64,000 nucleotides of DNA from Scatosoma sp045643825 (GTDB lineage Bacteria; Bacillota; Clostridia; Christensenellales; Borkfalkiaceae). Below are positions 17,269 to 25,961 of the stretch, one piece after another; position 1 is the first letter of the stretch; each line of letters begins with the position of its first letter. Made by a program: the position numbers and the translations under genes. The notes beneath the pieces are model-generated. The model saw only the letters and a program-made list of their open reading frames with translations, was not told where the DNA came from and made no database searches. The stretch spans positions 1 to 64,000 of the forward strand of contig JAZRFV010000024.1 in NCBI GenBank assembly GCA_045643825.1, given 5' to 3'.

Positions 17269-19791
17269 TTAATACGTGTCGAAGTTCAAGGTATTCAAAA
17301 TCTTGCCGTCAGCCGTACGAACAGCCAAAGCGCAACCAGCCCAGAACGTCTTATCGTTCCAGTTGCAAGCCGCGATTTCCAACGTCACTTCTTGACCAGC
17401 AAAATCAAACAACCAGCTATATTGACCTGCACCAGAGCAATACAACGTAATCTTCTTACCATCTGCCGTAAAGTTAAGGTTGGTATAATATGGCGTTTCC
17501 ACTATTTCAATCGTGCCTTTAACAACAAATACCGTCGTGGAGTAGTCAACCATCTTATCGAGTGCATAGTATTCCGTACCCGTTACTTCTACAAACTTCG
17601 CAGTCGAATATTCGTGGTTGCCGAAGTTGTTTACAAGGATTTCACCCTGAACAATACAGGTTTGACCGTGACGAGTAGATTCGTTTTCAGCTTTTATATA
17701 ACGTTCACGCATACCCTTCAAGATAACTTCGTGACCGATTTCAAGACCAACGAACTGCGAGGTATCTTTTACGAGTACAGCAATCACGCTGCCGTCTTCT
17801 CCGAAGAGATAGAAACCATCTTTGTTTACAACGGAAGGACCTACGATACCCTTAACCGTAACTTCGGTATCAGGATCTCTAGTAATTGCTTCCGCAACCG
17901 TAATCGTATTATAAACAACAGGTTCTTTTACTTCTACAATAACCGTTTCAGTATAGGTAACGCCATTGTAGGTGGAAGAGATGGTAATCGTTGCAACGCC
18001 CACTTCACCGCAATGGAAGGTCGTTACACCACCTTCCGTCGTGAAGTATGCAACCGTGTCGTTGCTGGATGCATATTCGATTTCTACGTTTTCAATACCA
18101 AGAAGCTCGGAGGAAATGCTCGTCGTTACTACCATTTCAGGATCTGCGGTGTAAAGGCTTGCAAACTGATCTACACCGTAGTATTTTACAGCAAATTCCG
18201 AAGCCTTGTCATTCTCAAAGGTGTAGCCTTCGTCAATGATTTCGATGGGAAGGAAACGCCAGAGACATTCGCTATCCGTGCTCTTTGCGTTGATTACCGA
18301 AAGGTATACGGTGCAAATCTTACCGTCAAATTCATCAATCCAAGCAAAGTCGCTACCGCTACATTGCGAATAAGCATAGCTGCCCGTTACTTCGTCAAGG
18401 TCGTCAATGTAGTAGTTTACGAAACCGTTGCCAGGTACCTTTTTCACCAATGCAGTTACCTTGAAGATGGTCGTCGTGATGTCTTCCGTCACGGGCGTAT
18501 CCATAATTTCTTTTACGGTCGTTTCTTGAATCCAAGTTTTGTTGAATTCGCTGGTACCATTATCGTTTGCAAGAAGATATGCATCTTCCAATTGGTTACA
18601 ACCCTCGTAGCCGTGTTTTGCAGCTGCGTTTTGTTCTTTTTCCAAAATCCAGAATGCTTTCGAGCCTGCAACCGAAATCGTGTTGCCGATTGCTACTTGA
18701 CCAGCGATATCGTTGTCATAAACGTAAATCGAGTTCGTGCCGTCAACAAGGTATACACCCATAGGAACCATACCGTCTGCGTAGGTAATCTTCGCAACAA
18801 CGCCTTCTACCTTCACCATCGCGCCAACTGCTGCCGCACGAGCTTCGTTGATGGTCATTTCCGTGTAATTGCTTGCGTCAAAGTTACCTGCATTGGAGGT
18901 AAATTCGATCAAACGAGCATTTTTAACTTCCTTATCACCATTGCGGTTTTGAAGGATGCAGTGAAGCAATACTTCGTCGCCCTTTACAGGTTTTTCAGGA
19001 AGGTTTGCGAAGGTCGTCGAACCATCTGCGCTGTACGTACCATACACGTAGATCGAACCCGTTTCGTCCTTGATCATCATTTCACCATAGGCGGGGTTCA
19101 AAACCGATTCAACGATAGCACGGATGTAATATCTACCTTCGGTAACGTTGCCAGATTCACCGCAAAGTTCCAACGCCTGTGCAATGGTGATATAGCTATC
19201 TGCAGGGATATCGGGGGTAGCAGGGGTGTCAGGGGTTTGCGTGCCTTCGCCCTTTACAACTTCACCCAACGTAGGTTTATCAAACTCAATCGTACCGTTG
19301 TAGTTTTTGATCGTACCCGTAACGGTAACGGTATCGCCTACGGCAAGGTTTTCGTTGTCGCCGTTTGCGTTATCACGCATCCAATAGCAGTAGAAATCCT
19401 TCCCCGCAACACTAAAGGTTAAACAAATATTCTTCGTGGAAGCGTCGTACTCCTTAACGTTGGTGATTTTACCCGTCAAGGTATGCGTACCTTCCAAGCT
19501 AGCCCCCTTTTCCAATGCATACGCCGCATCAACAATTGCCTGCACTTCAGGGGAAATTTCAGGTTCTTCGGGTTGTTCGGGATCTTCGGAAGTACCAGGA
19601 TCTTCGGAAGTTTCAGGTGCAGGAGTATCAGGGCCACTGATAGGCGTGCTGTCTTCAGGCGTTTCTTCTACCGAAGAGGTCGTTTCCGTCGACGAGTCCG
19701 TGTCTTTGCCTTTCTCTTTGTCACAAGACGCAACGCCAGCCACCGTTACCGATGCCAAAAGCGCCAAAAGGAACAGTTTCAGTTTCTTCAT
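17269..19791 (-). CDS. Surface lipoprotein of repeated OB-fold-like domains with one Ig-like domain
   Basis: Function not recognised; 840 aa. A lipobox (VASC, Cys23) is followed by a Glu/Pro/Ser/Thr-rich linker (24-80). I see about six OB-fold-like segments: 102-178 (LTGKITNVKEYD then GDTVTVTGTIKNYNG), 200-297, 310-400, 425-520, 628-720 and 735-840, each showing a V-x-G-x-V strand followed by GDxVxVxG-like text. A bacterial Ig-like domain lies around 530-622. OB-folds in secreted bacterial proteins often bind nucleic acid or oligosaccharide and can accompany nucleases, but no catalytic domain is visible. It is monocistronic: strong promoter at 19858-19887, terminator at 17225-17255. The ATG follows GAGGTAA. 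A binding or scaffold role is inference. Confidence 0.75.
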   Translation of the reverse strand: MKKLKLFLLALLASVTVAGVASCDKEKGKDTDSSTETTSSVEETPEDSTPISGPDTPAPETSEDPGTSEDPEQPEEPEISPEVQAIVDAAYALEKGASLEGTHTLTGKITNVKEYDASTKNICLTFSVAGKDFYCYWMRDNANGDNENLAVGDTVTVTGTIKNYNGTIEFDKPTLGEVVKGEGTQTPDTPATPDIPADSYITIAQALELCGESGNVTEGRYYIRAIVESVLNPAYGEMMIKDETGSIYVYGTYSADGSTTFANLPEKPVKGDEVLLHCILQNRNGDKEVKNARLIEFTSNAGNFDASNYTEMTINEARAAAVGAMVKVEGVVAKITYADGMVPMGVYLVDGTNSIYVYDNDIAGQVAIGNTISVAGSKAFWILEKEQNAAAKHGYEGCNQLEDAYLLANDNGTSEFNKTWIQETTVKEIMDTPVTEDITTTIFKVTALVKKVPGNGFVNYYIDDLDEVTGSYAYSQCSGSDFAWIDEFDGKICTVYLSVINAKSTDSECLWRFLPIEIIDEGYTFENDKASEFAVKYYGVDQFASLYTADPEMVVTTSISSELLGIENVEIEYASSNDTVAYFTTEGGVTTFHCGEVGVATITISSTYNGVTYTETVIVEVKEPVVYNTITVAEAITRDPDTEVTVKGIVGPSVVNKDGFYLFGEDGSVIAVLVKDTSQFVGLEIGHEVILKGMRERYIKAENESTRHGQTCIVQGEILVNNFGNHEYSTAKFVEVTGTEYYALDKMVDYSTTVFVVKGTIEIVETPYYTNLNFTADGKKITLYCSGAGQYSWLFDFAGQEVTLEIAACNWNDKTFWAGCALAVRTADGKILNTLNFDTY

Positions 19792-19857
19792 TCGTTTACC
19801 TCACAATTTTATTTGTTATCTTTGAGTGAACCTGCCTTGACAAGCCCCATCTTTTTT

Positions 19858-19887
19858 ATTATACCTCTTTAAGAAGCATTTTGTCAA
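19858..19887 (-). promoter_or_regulatory. Strong sigma-A promoter of the OB-fold lipoprotein gene
   Basis: On the minus strand a perfect TTGACA (19882-19887), an 18-bp spacer and a perfect TATAAT (19858-19863), giving a leader of about 60 nt before the ATG at 19791. Confidence 0.88.
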
Positions 19888-19907
19888 CCGCTCGACGCCC
19901 ACATACG

Positions 19908-19950
19908 AAAAAAAACGAGCGGTAAAAATAGTTTTTACCGTCCGTTTTTT
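19908..19950. terminator. Bidirectional intrinsic terminator
   Basis: CGGTAAAAA (19920-19928) and TTTTTACCG (19932-19940) form a 9-bp stem with a 3-base loop. There is an A tract on the left (19908-19915, T8 on the minus strand) and a T tract on the right (19945-19950). It marks the probable end of the long minus-strand gene run starting at 56009. Confidence 0.85.
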
Positions 19951-19997
19951 ATTGATATTTTCTTGTTTTGTTTTACACTTTGAGGTGTTATCCGCCT

Positions 19998-20030
19998 ATT
20001 ATAGACAACTCATCGTGCATTTTTCACGAT
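19998..20030 (-). promoter_or_regulatory. Possible orphan promoter with inverted repeat
   Basis: A perfect TATAAT (minus strand, 19998-20003) lies upstream of the terminator at 19908-19950. ATCGTG (20012-20017) and CACGAT (20025-20030) form an inverted repeat where the -35 box should be, but the -35 hexamer itself (TGAAAA) is poor. If active it would make an RNA of roughly 80-85 nt ending at the terminator. Confidence 0.3.
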
Positions 20031-20069
20031 AATTAGTCTCATTTTTTGATTTCAACGCGTACATGGGTG

Positions 20070-20222
20070 CTACATTTTGCAAAGTTTGGCAAAAATCGCC
20101 TTTGCGATTTCTTCCATACCTGCATCACTCGGATGGGCAGCTACGCCTTGATGTTCAAACAAGCCGATTGCCAAGATAATACGCCCTGGCGGAGCGCACT
20201 TGGTTCTCCGCCGAGACGTCAT
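20070..20222 (-). pseudogene. 3' remnant of an SGNH/GDSL-type hydrolase gene
   Basis: The minus frame from ATG 20222 to TAG 20070 encodes 50 residues. The last 33 (LFEHQGVAAHPSDAGMEEIA and following) match the C-terminal end of SGNH hydrolases, where Asp and His of the HPSDAGM-like block are catalytic. The Ser motif (GDS/GNS) and all other blocks are absent. An in-frame TAA lies 12 bases before the ATG, and the first 14 residues are Arg/Pro-rich and do not look like the family. I read it as a decayed 3' end directly after the GHL6-like gene. A real 50-aa protein cannot be excluded but has only a weak ribosome site (AAGAAAG). Confidence 0.6.
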
Positions 20223-20287
20223 TTTTCTTTCTTAAATCGTTCGTCGCATACCTGCCCCGTCCATTTTATGGTTGAACGGTCAAAAAA

Positions 20288-22186
20288 TCAATAAATTTCA
20301 ACGATTTCGTAGCAGTTGAAATCCTTAATTTCAAAGTGCACCCTGCCGTTTTCATAGGTGAATGCAAGCTCTTGATTGCTCGGTTGCAATACCACCTTGT
20401 TAGGCTTATCACACTTCACCGAGGTGGTAACCTTGGACAAGGTTACGATATCTTCTACGATTTCCACACCGTCGCCACGCTTGATCGTGTTTGCATACCA
20501 AAGGTGACAAATCGTTTTGCCGTCCTTTTGATACAACGCTGCTTTACCCGATGAAGGCAAATCGGTGATAACCGTCCTTTCACCCAACAATCTATCAAGA
20601 AGAGGCGCAATCAACTGTCTTGCCGTCAACGAGCCGTCGGTTGCGTATTGCGAGAATAAATCAGTCGCAATATAGATACCGTCCTTACCCTCCGTGATGC
20701 CTGCGGATACCTTTTCGGGATCGTAAGGGGTATGCGCGTGCGAGCAATAACGGTTACCCCTTCTCGTAAAGTAAGGAGACAATTTCTTTGCCAAAACCGT
20801 GCCGGTAGGCTCTATTTTGTACGCCTTTTCATAGGCAACAAGCGCCATTCCATTTGCATATTTTAAGGTATAATCCGCCGCAATATAGCAAGGGATTTCC
20901 TTATCCACCCCTTGATACGTACAGCCTAAATCAAACGCCGTTTCACCGTTAAAGGTGATATTACGTCCCATCGCCAACAGTTTGCCACCGTTTGCAACGT
21001 ATTTTTTCAGCGCGATATATTCACTTTCCGTCAATTCTACGTCGTCCGCAAGGAAAATTACCTTGTAGCGGTTGGAAATTTCGTGTTCGTCAATCAAATC
21101 GAAAAGGATTTTTTCTTCAAACAGGATACGGGAAAGCCCGATTCTTCCATCGCCGCCCTTCGGAGAGTACATTGCCGCCTCTGCCATATATTCGCCACCA
21201 CGCCAAGCCTCACGGGCCGAAACGTAAGCGTTTGCTTCACCAATATTTTCATAAGTATAGGAGTCCAAAGCCGCCGAAGGGTGTACCTGGTCGCCTACGC
21301 AGTAGCCTGCATCCAACGCCAAACATTGTGCCGCCTCGTATTTCAACGCTGCTTTGTACTTAAATGCGCCAAATTCCCCCCAGCTACGGTGGAATTTACC
21401 CGTCATGCCGATACAGTTTTTCCCTTGACGACGAAGGTATGCCATCGAAAGAGGGAAATGATCGTAGCCCCAGCCACCCGTAGGCAACGATTCCGTTTCC
21501 AACTGATGACAGCAATCCATACGGTCGTGTCTGCCCACGGGGAAGTCACCGCCGTTGTGGAAAATTACGCAATCGGGTTTAATCGAATGTACCGCTTTTT
21601 CAATTCTTTCAATATAGAGTGCCAAAACGTCCTTTGCCTGTTGCAAATGGTCTTCATAGCTGTCAGGATCAAGGCCTTTACGCTCCATATCCGCTTGACA
21701 ATATTCGCAGTAGCAGGGCCAATCGGCCATAATATCGAAAAACATGCCATCGGGCATATATTTTCTCACCGCTTCTTCCGTTTGTGCCACCAAAATGTCC
21801 AAATACGGGGTATTGAAGCAAATTCTACGGAAGTAGGTATCGTCACGTTTCGCAAGACCGCCTTCCGCCCTTTCGAGCCACTCCGGGTGCTGACGAGCGA
21901 TATATCCGTCATAGCCTGCGGAAATGTAAATTTTCGCCGAAACCCCTACCTCTTTACACGCCTGCACCTGTTTATCGAGCAAGCTGCCGCAAAGGTGAGG
22001 ATGTTTAAAGAATTTCGTATCCTCATAATAGAAGCAACCGTGATGGCACTTTGCAAACAAGGTAATCGAGTCAATCCCCGATTTTACCAAATTCGCCTTA
22101 AATTCCTCCGCATCAAAGCCTGCGCCGATGCCTTCAATTCGTTCGGAAGTGTGAAAGTCCAAATGGACACATCTTTTGTCTTGCAT
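20288..22186 (-). CDS. GHL6-like glycosyl hydrolase with trimerisation-type C-terminal domain
   Basis: Predicted TIM-barrel glycoside hydrolase of the 'hypothetical glycosyl hydrolase 6' type followed by a beta-galactosidase-trimerisation-like domain; about 632 aa, no signal peptide. Visible landmarks are HLDFHTSERIEGIG at the N-terminus, FAKCHHGCFYYEDTKFFKHP, HPEWLER, a PDGMFFDIM strand with Asp, and CEYC. A second domain (VIFLADDVELTESEYIALK, then GGKLLAMGRN) resembles the glutamine-amidotransferase-like fold of GH42 proteins. No experimentally known substrate is implied. ATG at 22186 is preferred over GTG at 22204 because GGAG falls between them. It is the last intact gene of the long run ending at the 19908-19950 terminator and is separated from the preceding DUF4886 gene by 108 nt containing a hairpin. 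Confidence 0.75.
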   Translation of the reverse strand: MQDKRCVHLDFHTSERIEGIGAGFDAEEFKANLVKSGIDSITLFAKCHHGCFYYEDTKFFKHPHLCGSLLDKQVQACKEVGVSAKIYISAGYDGYIARQHPEWLERAEGGLAKRDDTYFRRICFNTPYLDILVAQTEEAVRKYMPDGMFFDIMADWPCYCEYCQADMERKGLDPDSYEDHLQQAKDVLALYIERIEKAVHSIKPDCVIFHNGGDFPVGRHDRMDCCHQLETESLPTGGWGYDHFPLSMAYLRRQGKNCIGMTGKFHRSWGEFGAFKYKAALKYEAAQCLALDAGYCVGDQVHPSAALDSYTYENIGEANAYVSAREAWRGGEYMAEAAMYSPKGGDGRIGLSRILFEEKILFDLIDEHEISNRYKVIFLADDVELTESEYIALKKYVANGGKLLAMGRNITFNGETAFDLGCTYQGVDKEIPCYIAADYTLKYANGMALVAYEKAYKIEPTGTVLAKKLSPYFTRRGNRYCSHAHTPYDPEKVSAGITEGKDGIYIATDLFSQYATDGSLTARQLIAPLLDRLLGERTVITDLPSSGKAALYQKDGKTICHLWYANTIKRGDGVEIVEDIVTLSKVTTSVKCDKPNKVVLQPSNQELAFTYENGRVHFEIKDFNCYEIVEIY

Positions 22187-22251
22187 ATCTTTTTCAATCT
22201 CCACTATCTATTAAAAATTCATGCTATAAAGCTGTTTAAAAGCGCAACGAT

Positions 22252-22277
22252 GAGTCCTGCATAGAAATGCAGAACTC
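22252..22277. other. Intergenic hairpin, 11-bp stem
   Basis: GAGTCCTGCAT (22252-22262) pairs with ATGCAGAACTC (22267-22277) with one G-T pair and a 4-base loop; outer GAT/ATC bases extend it after a small bulge. There is no T tract on the minus strand, so it looks more like an RNA processing or stability element than a terminator. Confidence 0.6.
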
Positions 22278-22294
22278 ACCATCACGATTTTTAA

Positions 22295-23986
22295 TTAGTT
22301 CTTATACTGCGAATTCGTCACAGCAAAAGGATCCTTCAACGCGTTCGTTACGCTTTCACGGATAACCATACCTTCCTTCTCGTCTACGTTAGGAGGGAGG
22401 AAGGAGATTTCGTTAGGCATATAACCCGTCAAGGTACAGAACATCGTCAACGCAGAGGTGAAACGGCCTTCATATACCGACAAGTGTGCACCGTCACGAT
22501 TCCATTCGTTAAGCGTATCGTCGCCATCAGTAGGATAATCATCACCAATGTAGGAGGTACGACCGTTTTGAATCGCCGTACCAGCAGGCGAGAAGGTGCA
22601 GAAGTTGTCGTTCGTCACAATCTTCTTCTGTACCGCATCCACAATCGAGTTGTACATCGTCATCTGATCGTTGTTGTAGTTGCCACCGAACCAGGTCGAA
22701 CCCGTAGGATATGCCCAGGTCATATTCCATACAAGCTTCACGTCTTTCTTGATTGCATTTGCTTTTACATACTCAATCATGCCGTCCAAATCGCTGTTGT
22801 AGCTTGCGATGTTACCGCTGTTACCGCTTTGTTGTTGTAAACAGATGAAATCCCAATCCGTATAGCGGATACCCTCTTTCATCGCTACTTCCTTACCTAC
22901 AAAACCATACGTCCATTGACCGCCTACGTAGTAATCAAAGAGGTATGCCTTTTCGTTGCTTTGTGCGTTTTGATAATGCATTTGCAACGTACAGCCACCG
23001 ATCATAAGGTTACCGATTGCGATATCAGAGGGTGCAAAACCAACGTCTTTTGCAATTTGCGCCAACCAAGCTACGGTATCCTGCGAGAAGCTGTTACCGA
23101 TCATCAATACTCTCAACTTCTGGTTCTTTGCAACCGTTACGTTGTAGCTTACTTCTGCCTCGCCAACAATGACCGTAATTTCATACGTGCCTGCCAATCT
23201 TGCATTGAATTTGGAAACGTTTACGTTGTAGTAGCTGATGTTCTCTTCCGTGGTACCGTCCGCGTAAACTACGCTTACTTGACCGCCGAATTCAAACTTA
23301 TCAGCAACCTTAAACGCCGTCTTTTGACCGCTAACCGTGATCGAGCTGATTGCTTTAGGAAGGTTTTCAACCTTAATGGTGATTACCTGCGTTGCAGTTT
23401 GCCCTTCGTAGGTTGCAGTAATCGTTGCCGTCGTTTCACCGATTGCCTTTGGCATTACCACACCGTTTTCAATGGTCGCAATTTGGGGATCCGTTACGCT
23501 GTATGCAAACGTAGCGCCCGTTACGTCTTCGCCGCCGAGTTCTACGTCTAACGCCAAGTCAAGCGTCTTGCCAATGTAAAGGGAAACCTCAGGATCTTTG
23601 TAGCCAATCTTAACGGAAAGCAAAGGCGTTGCGCTCTTTTCCGTTACCTTAATGCTACAAACCGCCGTTTGACCGCCGGATTCCGCAAGGCAAGTCGTTT
23701 CACCGACTGCCACTGCGGTAACTATACCCGTTTCATCAACCGTTGCAATGCTGGTGTCTACCATCGTCCACATAACGAATGCGTTTTTCTTCGCGGTAGT
23801 AACCTCCAACTGCGTCGTTTGACCAATTTCAAGCTCGATATGGTTGTTAACAAACTCGATACCATTGCTTTCGGTAGAAGTCGTACCACTACCGCTGCTA
23901 CTTGCGTCAGGAGTTTTATTGTTGCAAGCGGTACAGCACATGCCGAGCATAACCGTTGCAAGAACACCACATAAAATTTTCTTCAT
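22295..23986 (-). CDS. Lipoprotein with two Ig-like domains and a DUF4886 (SGNH-like) hydrolase domain
   Basis: Predicted surface esterase, possibly removing acyl groups from glycans; 563 aa. Lipobox CTAC places the lipid on Cys21. Two bacterial Ig-like (BIG2-type) domains cover about 40-210 (VDTSIATVDETGIVTAVAVG and VTDPQIATIENGVVMPKAIG), followed by a third beta-domain (about 215-290). The catalytic domain begins with MIGNSFSQD (Ser299 as candidate nucleophile) and ends with DGAHLS (Asp498, His501), the SGNH layout. QQQSGN around 384 may supply the oxyanion Asn. The start at 23986 has AGGAGGGG six bases upstream; that site overlaps the stop region of the DUF4838 gene, so translation is probably coupled. 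Substrate unknown. Confidence 0.82.
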   Translation of the reverse strand: MKKILCGVLATVMLGMCCTACNNKTPDASSSGSGTTSTESNGIEFVNNHIELEIGQTTQLEVTTAKKNAFVMWTMVDTSIATVDETGIVTAVAVGETTCLAESGGQTAVCSIKVTEKSATPLLSVKIGYKDPEVSLYIGKTLDLALDVELGGEDVTGATFAYSVTDPQIATIENGVVMPKAIGETTATITATYEGQTATQVITIKVENLPKAISSITVSGQKTAFKVADKFEFGGQVSVVYADGTTEENISYYNVNVSKFNARLAGTYEITVIVGEAEVSYNVTVAKNQKLRVLMIGNSFSQDTVAWLAQIAKDVGFAPSDIAIGNLMIGGCTLQMHYQNAQSNEKAYLFDYYVGGQWTYGFVGKEVAMKEGIRYTDWDFICLQQQSGNSGNIASYNSDLDGMIEYVKANAIKKDVKLVWNMTWAYPTGSTWFGGNYNNDQMTMYNSIVDAVQKKIVTNDNFCTFSPAGTAIQNGRTSYIGDDYPTDGDDTLNEWNRDGAHLSVYEGRFTSALTMFCTLTGYMPNEISFLPPNVDEKEGMVIRESVTNALKDPFAVTNSQYKN

Positions 23987-23999
23987 AAGTCCCCTCCTA

Positions 24000-25952
24000 T
24001 TACGCAATCAAATCGCCAAAGCCATGGCCTTCCATAACCTCTACCAATCTGAAGTAGTTTACGTAATATTTAAACGTAGCCTTCAATTCGGTATATTCTT
24101 CCGCCGAGTAGTAGGAAGAAAGGGTGGTCAATTTCAAGTAGATAGGCATCAAACGTTCCTTCATGATTCTGTTTTCAAGCTTCATGAACAAATCAGGATC
24201 GCTTTCTCTGTACTTTTCAATGCTTGCCAACGCCGCGTCGAACTGTTCGTCCATCTTCGCTACAACTGCCTGCGACCAAAGGTCAACGGACAATACTTCA
24301 CCATAGATACCACCTGCGCCAGGTTTTACCATAGAGAAGTAGTAGGTGTATCTATCACGCATGATTTCGTAGAACTCATACATGTAGTCCGCAGCATCCT
24401 TGTAGTAAGCGTTCATAAACTTACGTACCAAATCGTCGTAGGAAAGATCCAAATCCCACATCAACCAGGACTCTACGTAAGAACGCATTTCACGGAAACC
24501 GGTTACGTAAGTGCCTGCCGACTGCGAGGTCATTGCAACTACGCCAAGCTCTTTACATTCTTCATACATACCTTCAACGGTGTTGAAGTTGTTGAAGTTT
24601 ACCAAGTAGGCGTGGAAATTGATATCGTACAAATACATCAAGATTTGACCATCAGCAATCTTGCTCCAACCATAGAGGTCGTTGTATACGTCCGCGTTCA
24701 TACCGCTTTCAAGCTGATATGCGAAGTTGGTTTCGATGGGCGTATAGAATATGAGCAAGTCGTCATGAGGAACAACTCTGTCGCTGTAAGGTACGAGCTC
24801 GCCGTTCGCATCTTCTACTACGGGAGCATATCTTGTTCCATAGTAAGCGTAGATAACGTAGAACACTTCTCTGCCAGGTTGGTTTACAGCAAGCCATTCG
24901 TTTGCAATTTCGATAACGTTGTTCATCAAAGCAACCTGAAGGCCGCCTTGGTTTGCACCGTAATCAATCATCGCCTGCTTACATCTTGCACATTCGCAAT
25001 GGCCGATAACGTCTTCTTGACCGAACATGAAGTAGCTTGCATCAGGGAATTGAATAAAGTAGTCGATAAATCTTTGTGCGAGTACTCTTTCCATTACTTC
25101 GCCACCCGTGTAGCAGAGCTGCGAAGTTTCCGTATCGAACCAATCGGGGTGATGCTGAATAAACGTCTTACCGTCACAACCAGGCTCACCACAGGTACAA
25201 GATGCGCTACGTTTCAAATACCTCGAGGATTGACCATGCCCCCAGTTTACGAAACCATAGGATTCGCTGGGGTAGATCATACGATATCTCATATTCGTAA
25301 GGCTGTCGTCACGCATTTCCCCATGCACCAGGCTACGAACCTGGAAAGCAGGATTTACGATGTAACCCGTGTAATCATAGAGGGGGATATCCGTCTTCTT
25401 TTCATAGTAGATTTCATCCGCCGCATAGAATTCGTAGTCAATCATATCCTTCAAGATATCATAAACGCCGTACAATATACCACTGCTGCTGGTGTAATCA
25501 GGGCAGGAAATGAAGAGGTTGTTGCCAACCGTCTTGATATAGTAGCCAGAGTCCACGATATCAGCACTCGACAAGGTCATACCAACCTGGCTATCCCAAA
25601 GGGAGGTGTGTCCCAAGGAAATAACGCGGGTTTTCGTCTTCGTGTCGCTGTCTTTCACAACGGAAATACTGCTCCCCGTCGATTTGGACAAGTTTTGCGC
25701 CAATTCGCTTGCCGCCAATTCTTCGTAGAAGTTTGCTTCGTCACGAAGCACAACGGTATAACCGCTGACGCCACCGCGATAGATGTATTCGCCTTCTACC
25801 ACCTTCAATTCTTCCCCGGTGCTGCTCGTGATGGTGCTCTCGCTACCCTCACCAGAATTTACGAGGTTTTTACAACCTGCAAAAGTGCCTACAAATAAGG
25901 CGGAGCATAATGCCGAAGCAAGTACTCTAAAAATTGTTTTCTTCTTCATCAT
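24000..25952 (-). CDS. DUF4838 lipoprotein (alpha-glucuronidase-like fold)
   Basis: Surface protein of 650 aa with a lipobox at Cys27 (GTFAGC). The N-terminal domain (about 50-165) resembles the alpha-glucuronidase N-domain (VVLRDEANFYEELAASELAQ, then SGILYGVYDILKD). The main TIM-barrel-like DUF4838 region runs from about 185 to 520 with GHGQSSRYL, a Cys pair (CTCGEPGC), FGQEDVIGHCECARC, and YAYYGTRYAP. DUF4838 proteins are common in polysaccharide-utilisation loci but their activity is not established, so glycoside hydrolysis is inference. Tandem ATG codons follow AAGGAGGAAAA; the second gives slightly better spacing. It is 9 nt from the Ig-like protein gene and overlaps the ribosome site of the DUF4886 gene, so it is in the operon core. 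Confidence 0.8.
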   Translation of the reverse strand: MMKKKTIFRVLASALCSALFVGTFAGCKNLVNSGEGSESTITSSTGEELKVVEGEYIYRGGVSGYTVVLRDEANFYEELAASELAQNLSKSTGSSISVVKDSDTKTKTRVISLGHTSLWDSQVGMTLSSADIVDSGYYIKTVGNNLFISCPDYTSSSGILYGVYDILKDMIDYEFYAADEIYYEKKTDIPLYDYTGYIVNPAFQVRSLVHGEMRDDSLTNMRYRMIYPSESYGFVNWGHGQSSRYLKRSASCTCGEPGCDGKTFIQHHPDWFDTETSQLCYTGGEVMERVLAQRFIDYFIQFPDASYFMFGQEDVIGHCECARCKQAMIDYGANQGGLQVALMNNVIEIANEWLAVNQPGREVFYVIYAYYGTRYAPVVEDANGELVPYSDRVVPHDDLLIFYTPIETNFAYQLESGMNADVYNDLYGWSKIADGQILMYLYDINFHAYLVNFNNFNTVEGMYEECKELGVVAMTSQSAGTYVTGFREMRSYVESWLMWDLDLSYDDLVRKFMNAYYKDAADYMYEFYEIMRDRYTYYFSMVKPGAGGIYGEVLSVDLWSQAVVAKMDEQFDAALASIEKYRESDPDLFMKLENRIMKERLMPIYLKLTTLSSYYSAEEYTELKATFKYYVNYFRLVEVMEGHGFGDLIA

Positions 25953-25961
25953 TTTTCCTCC

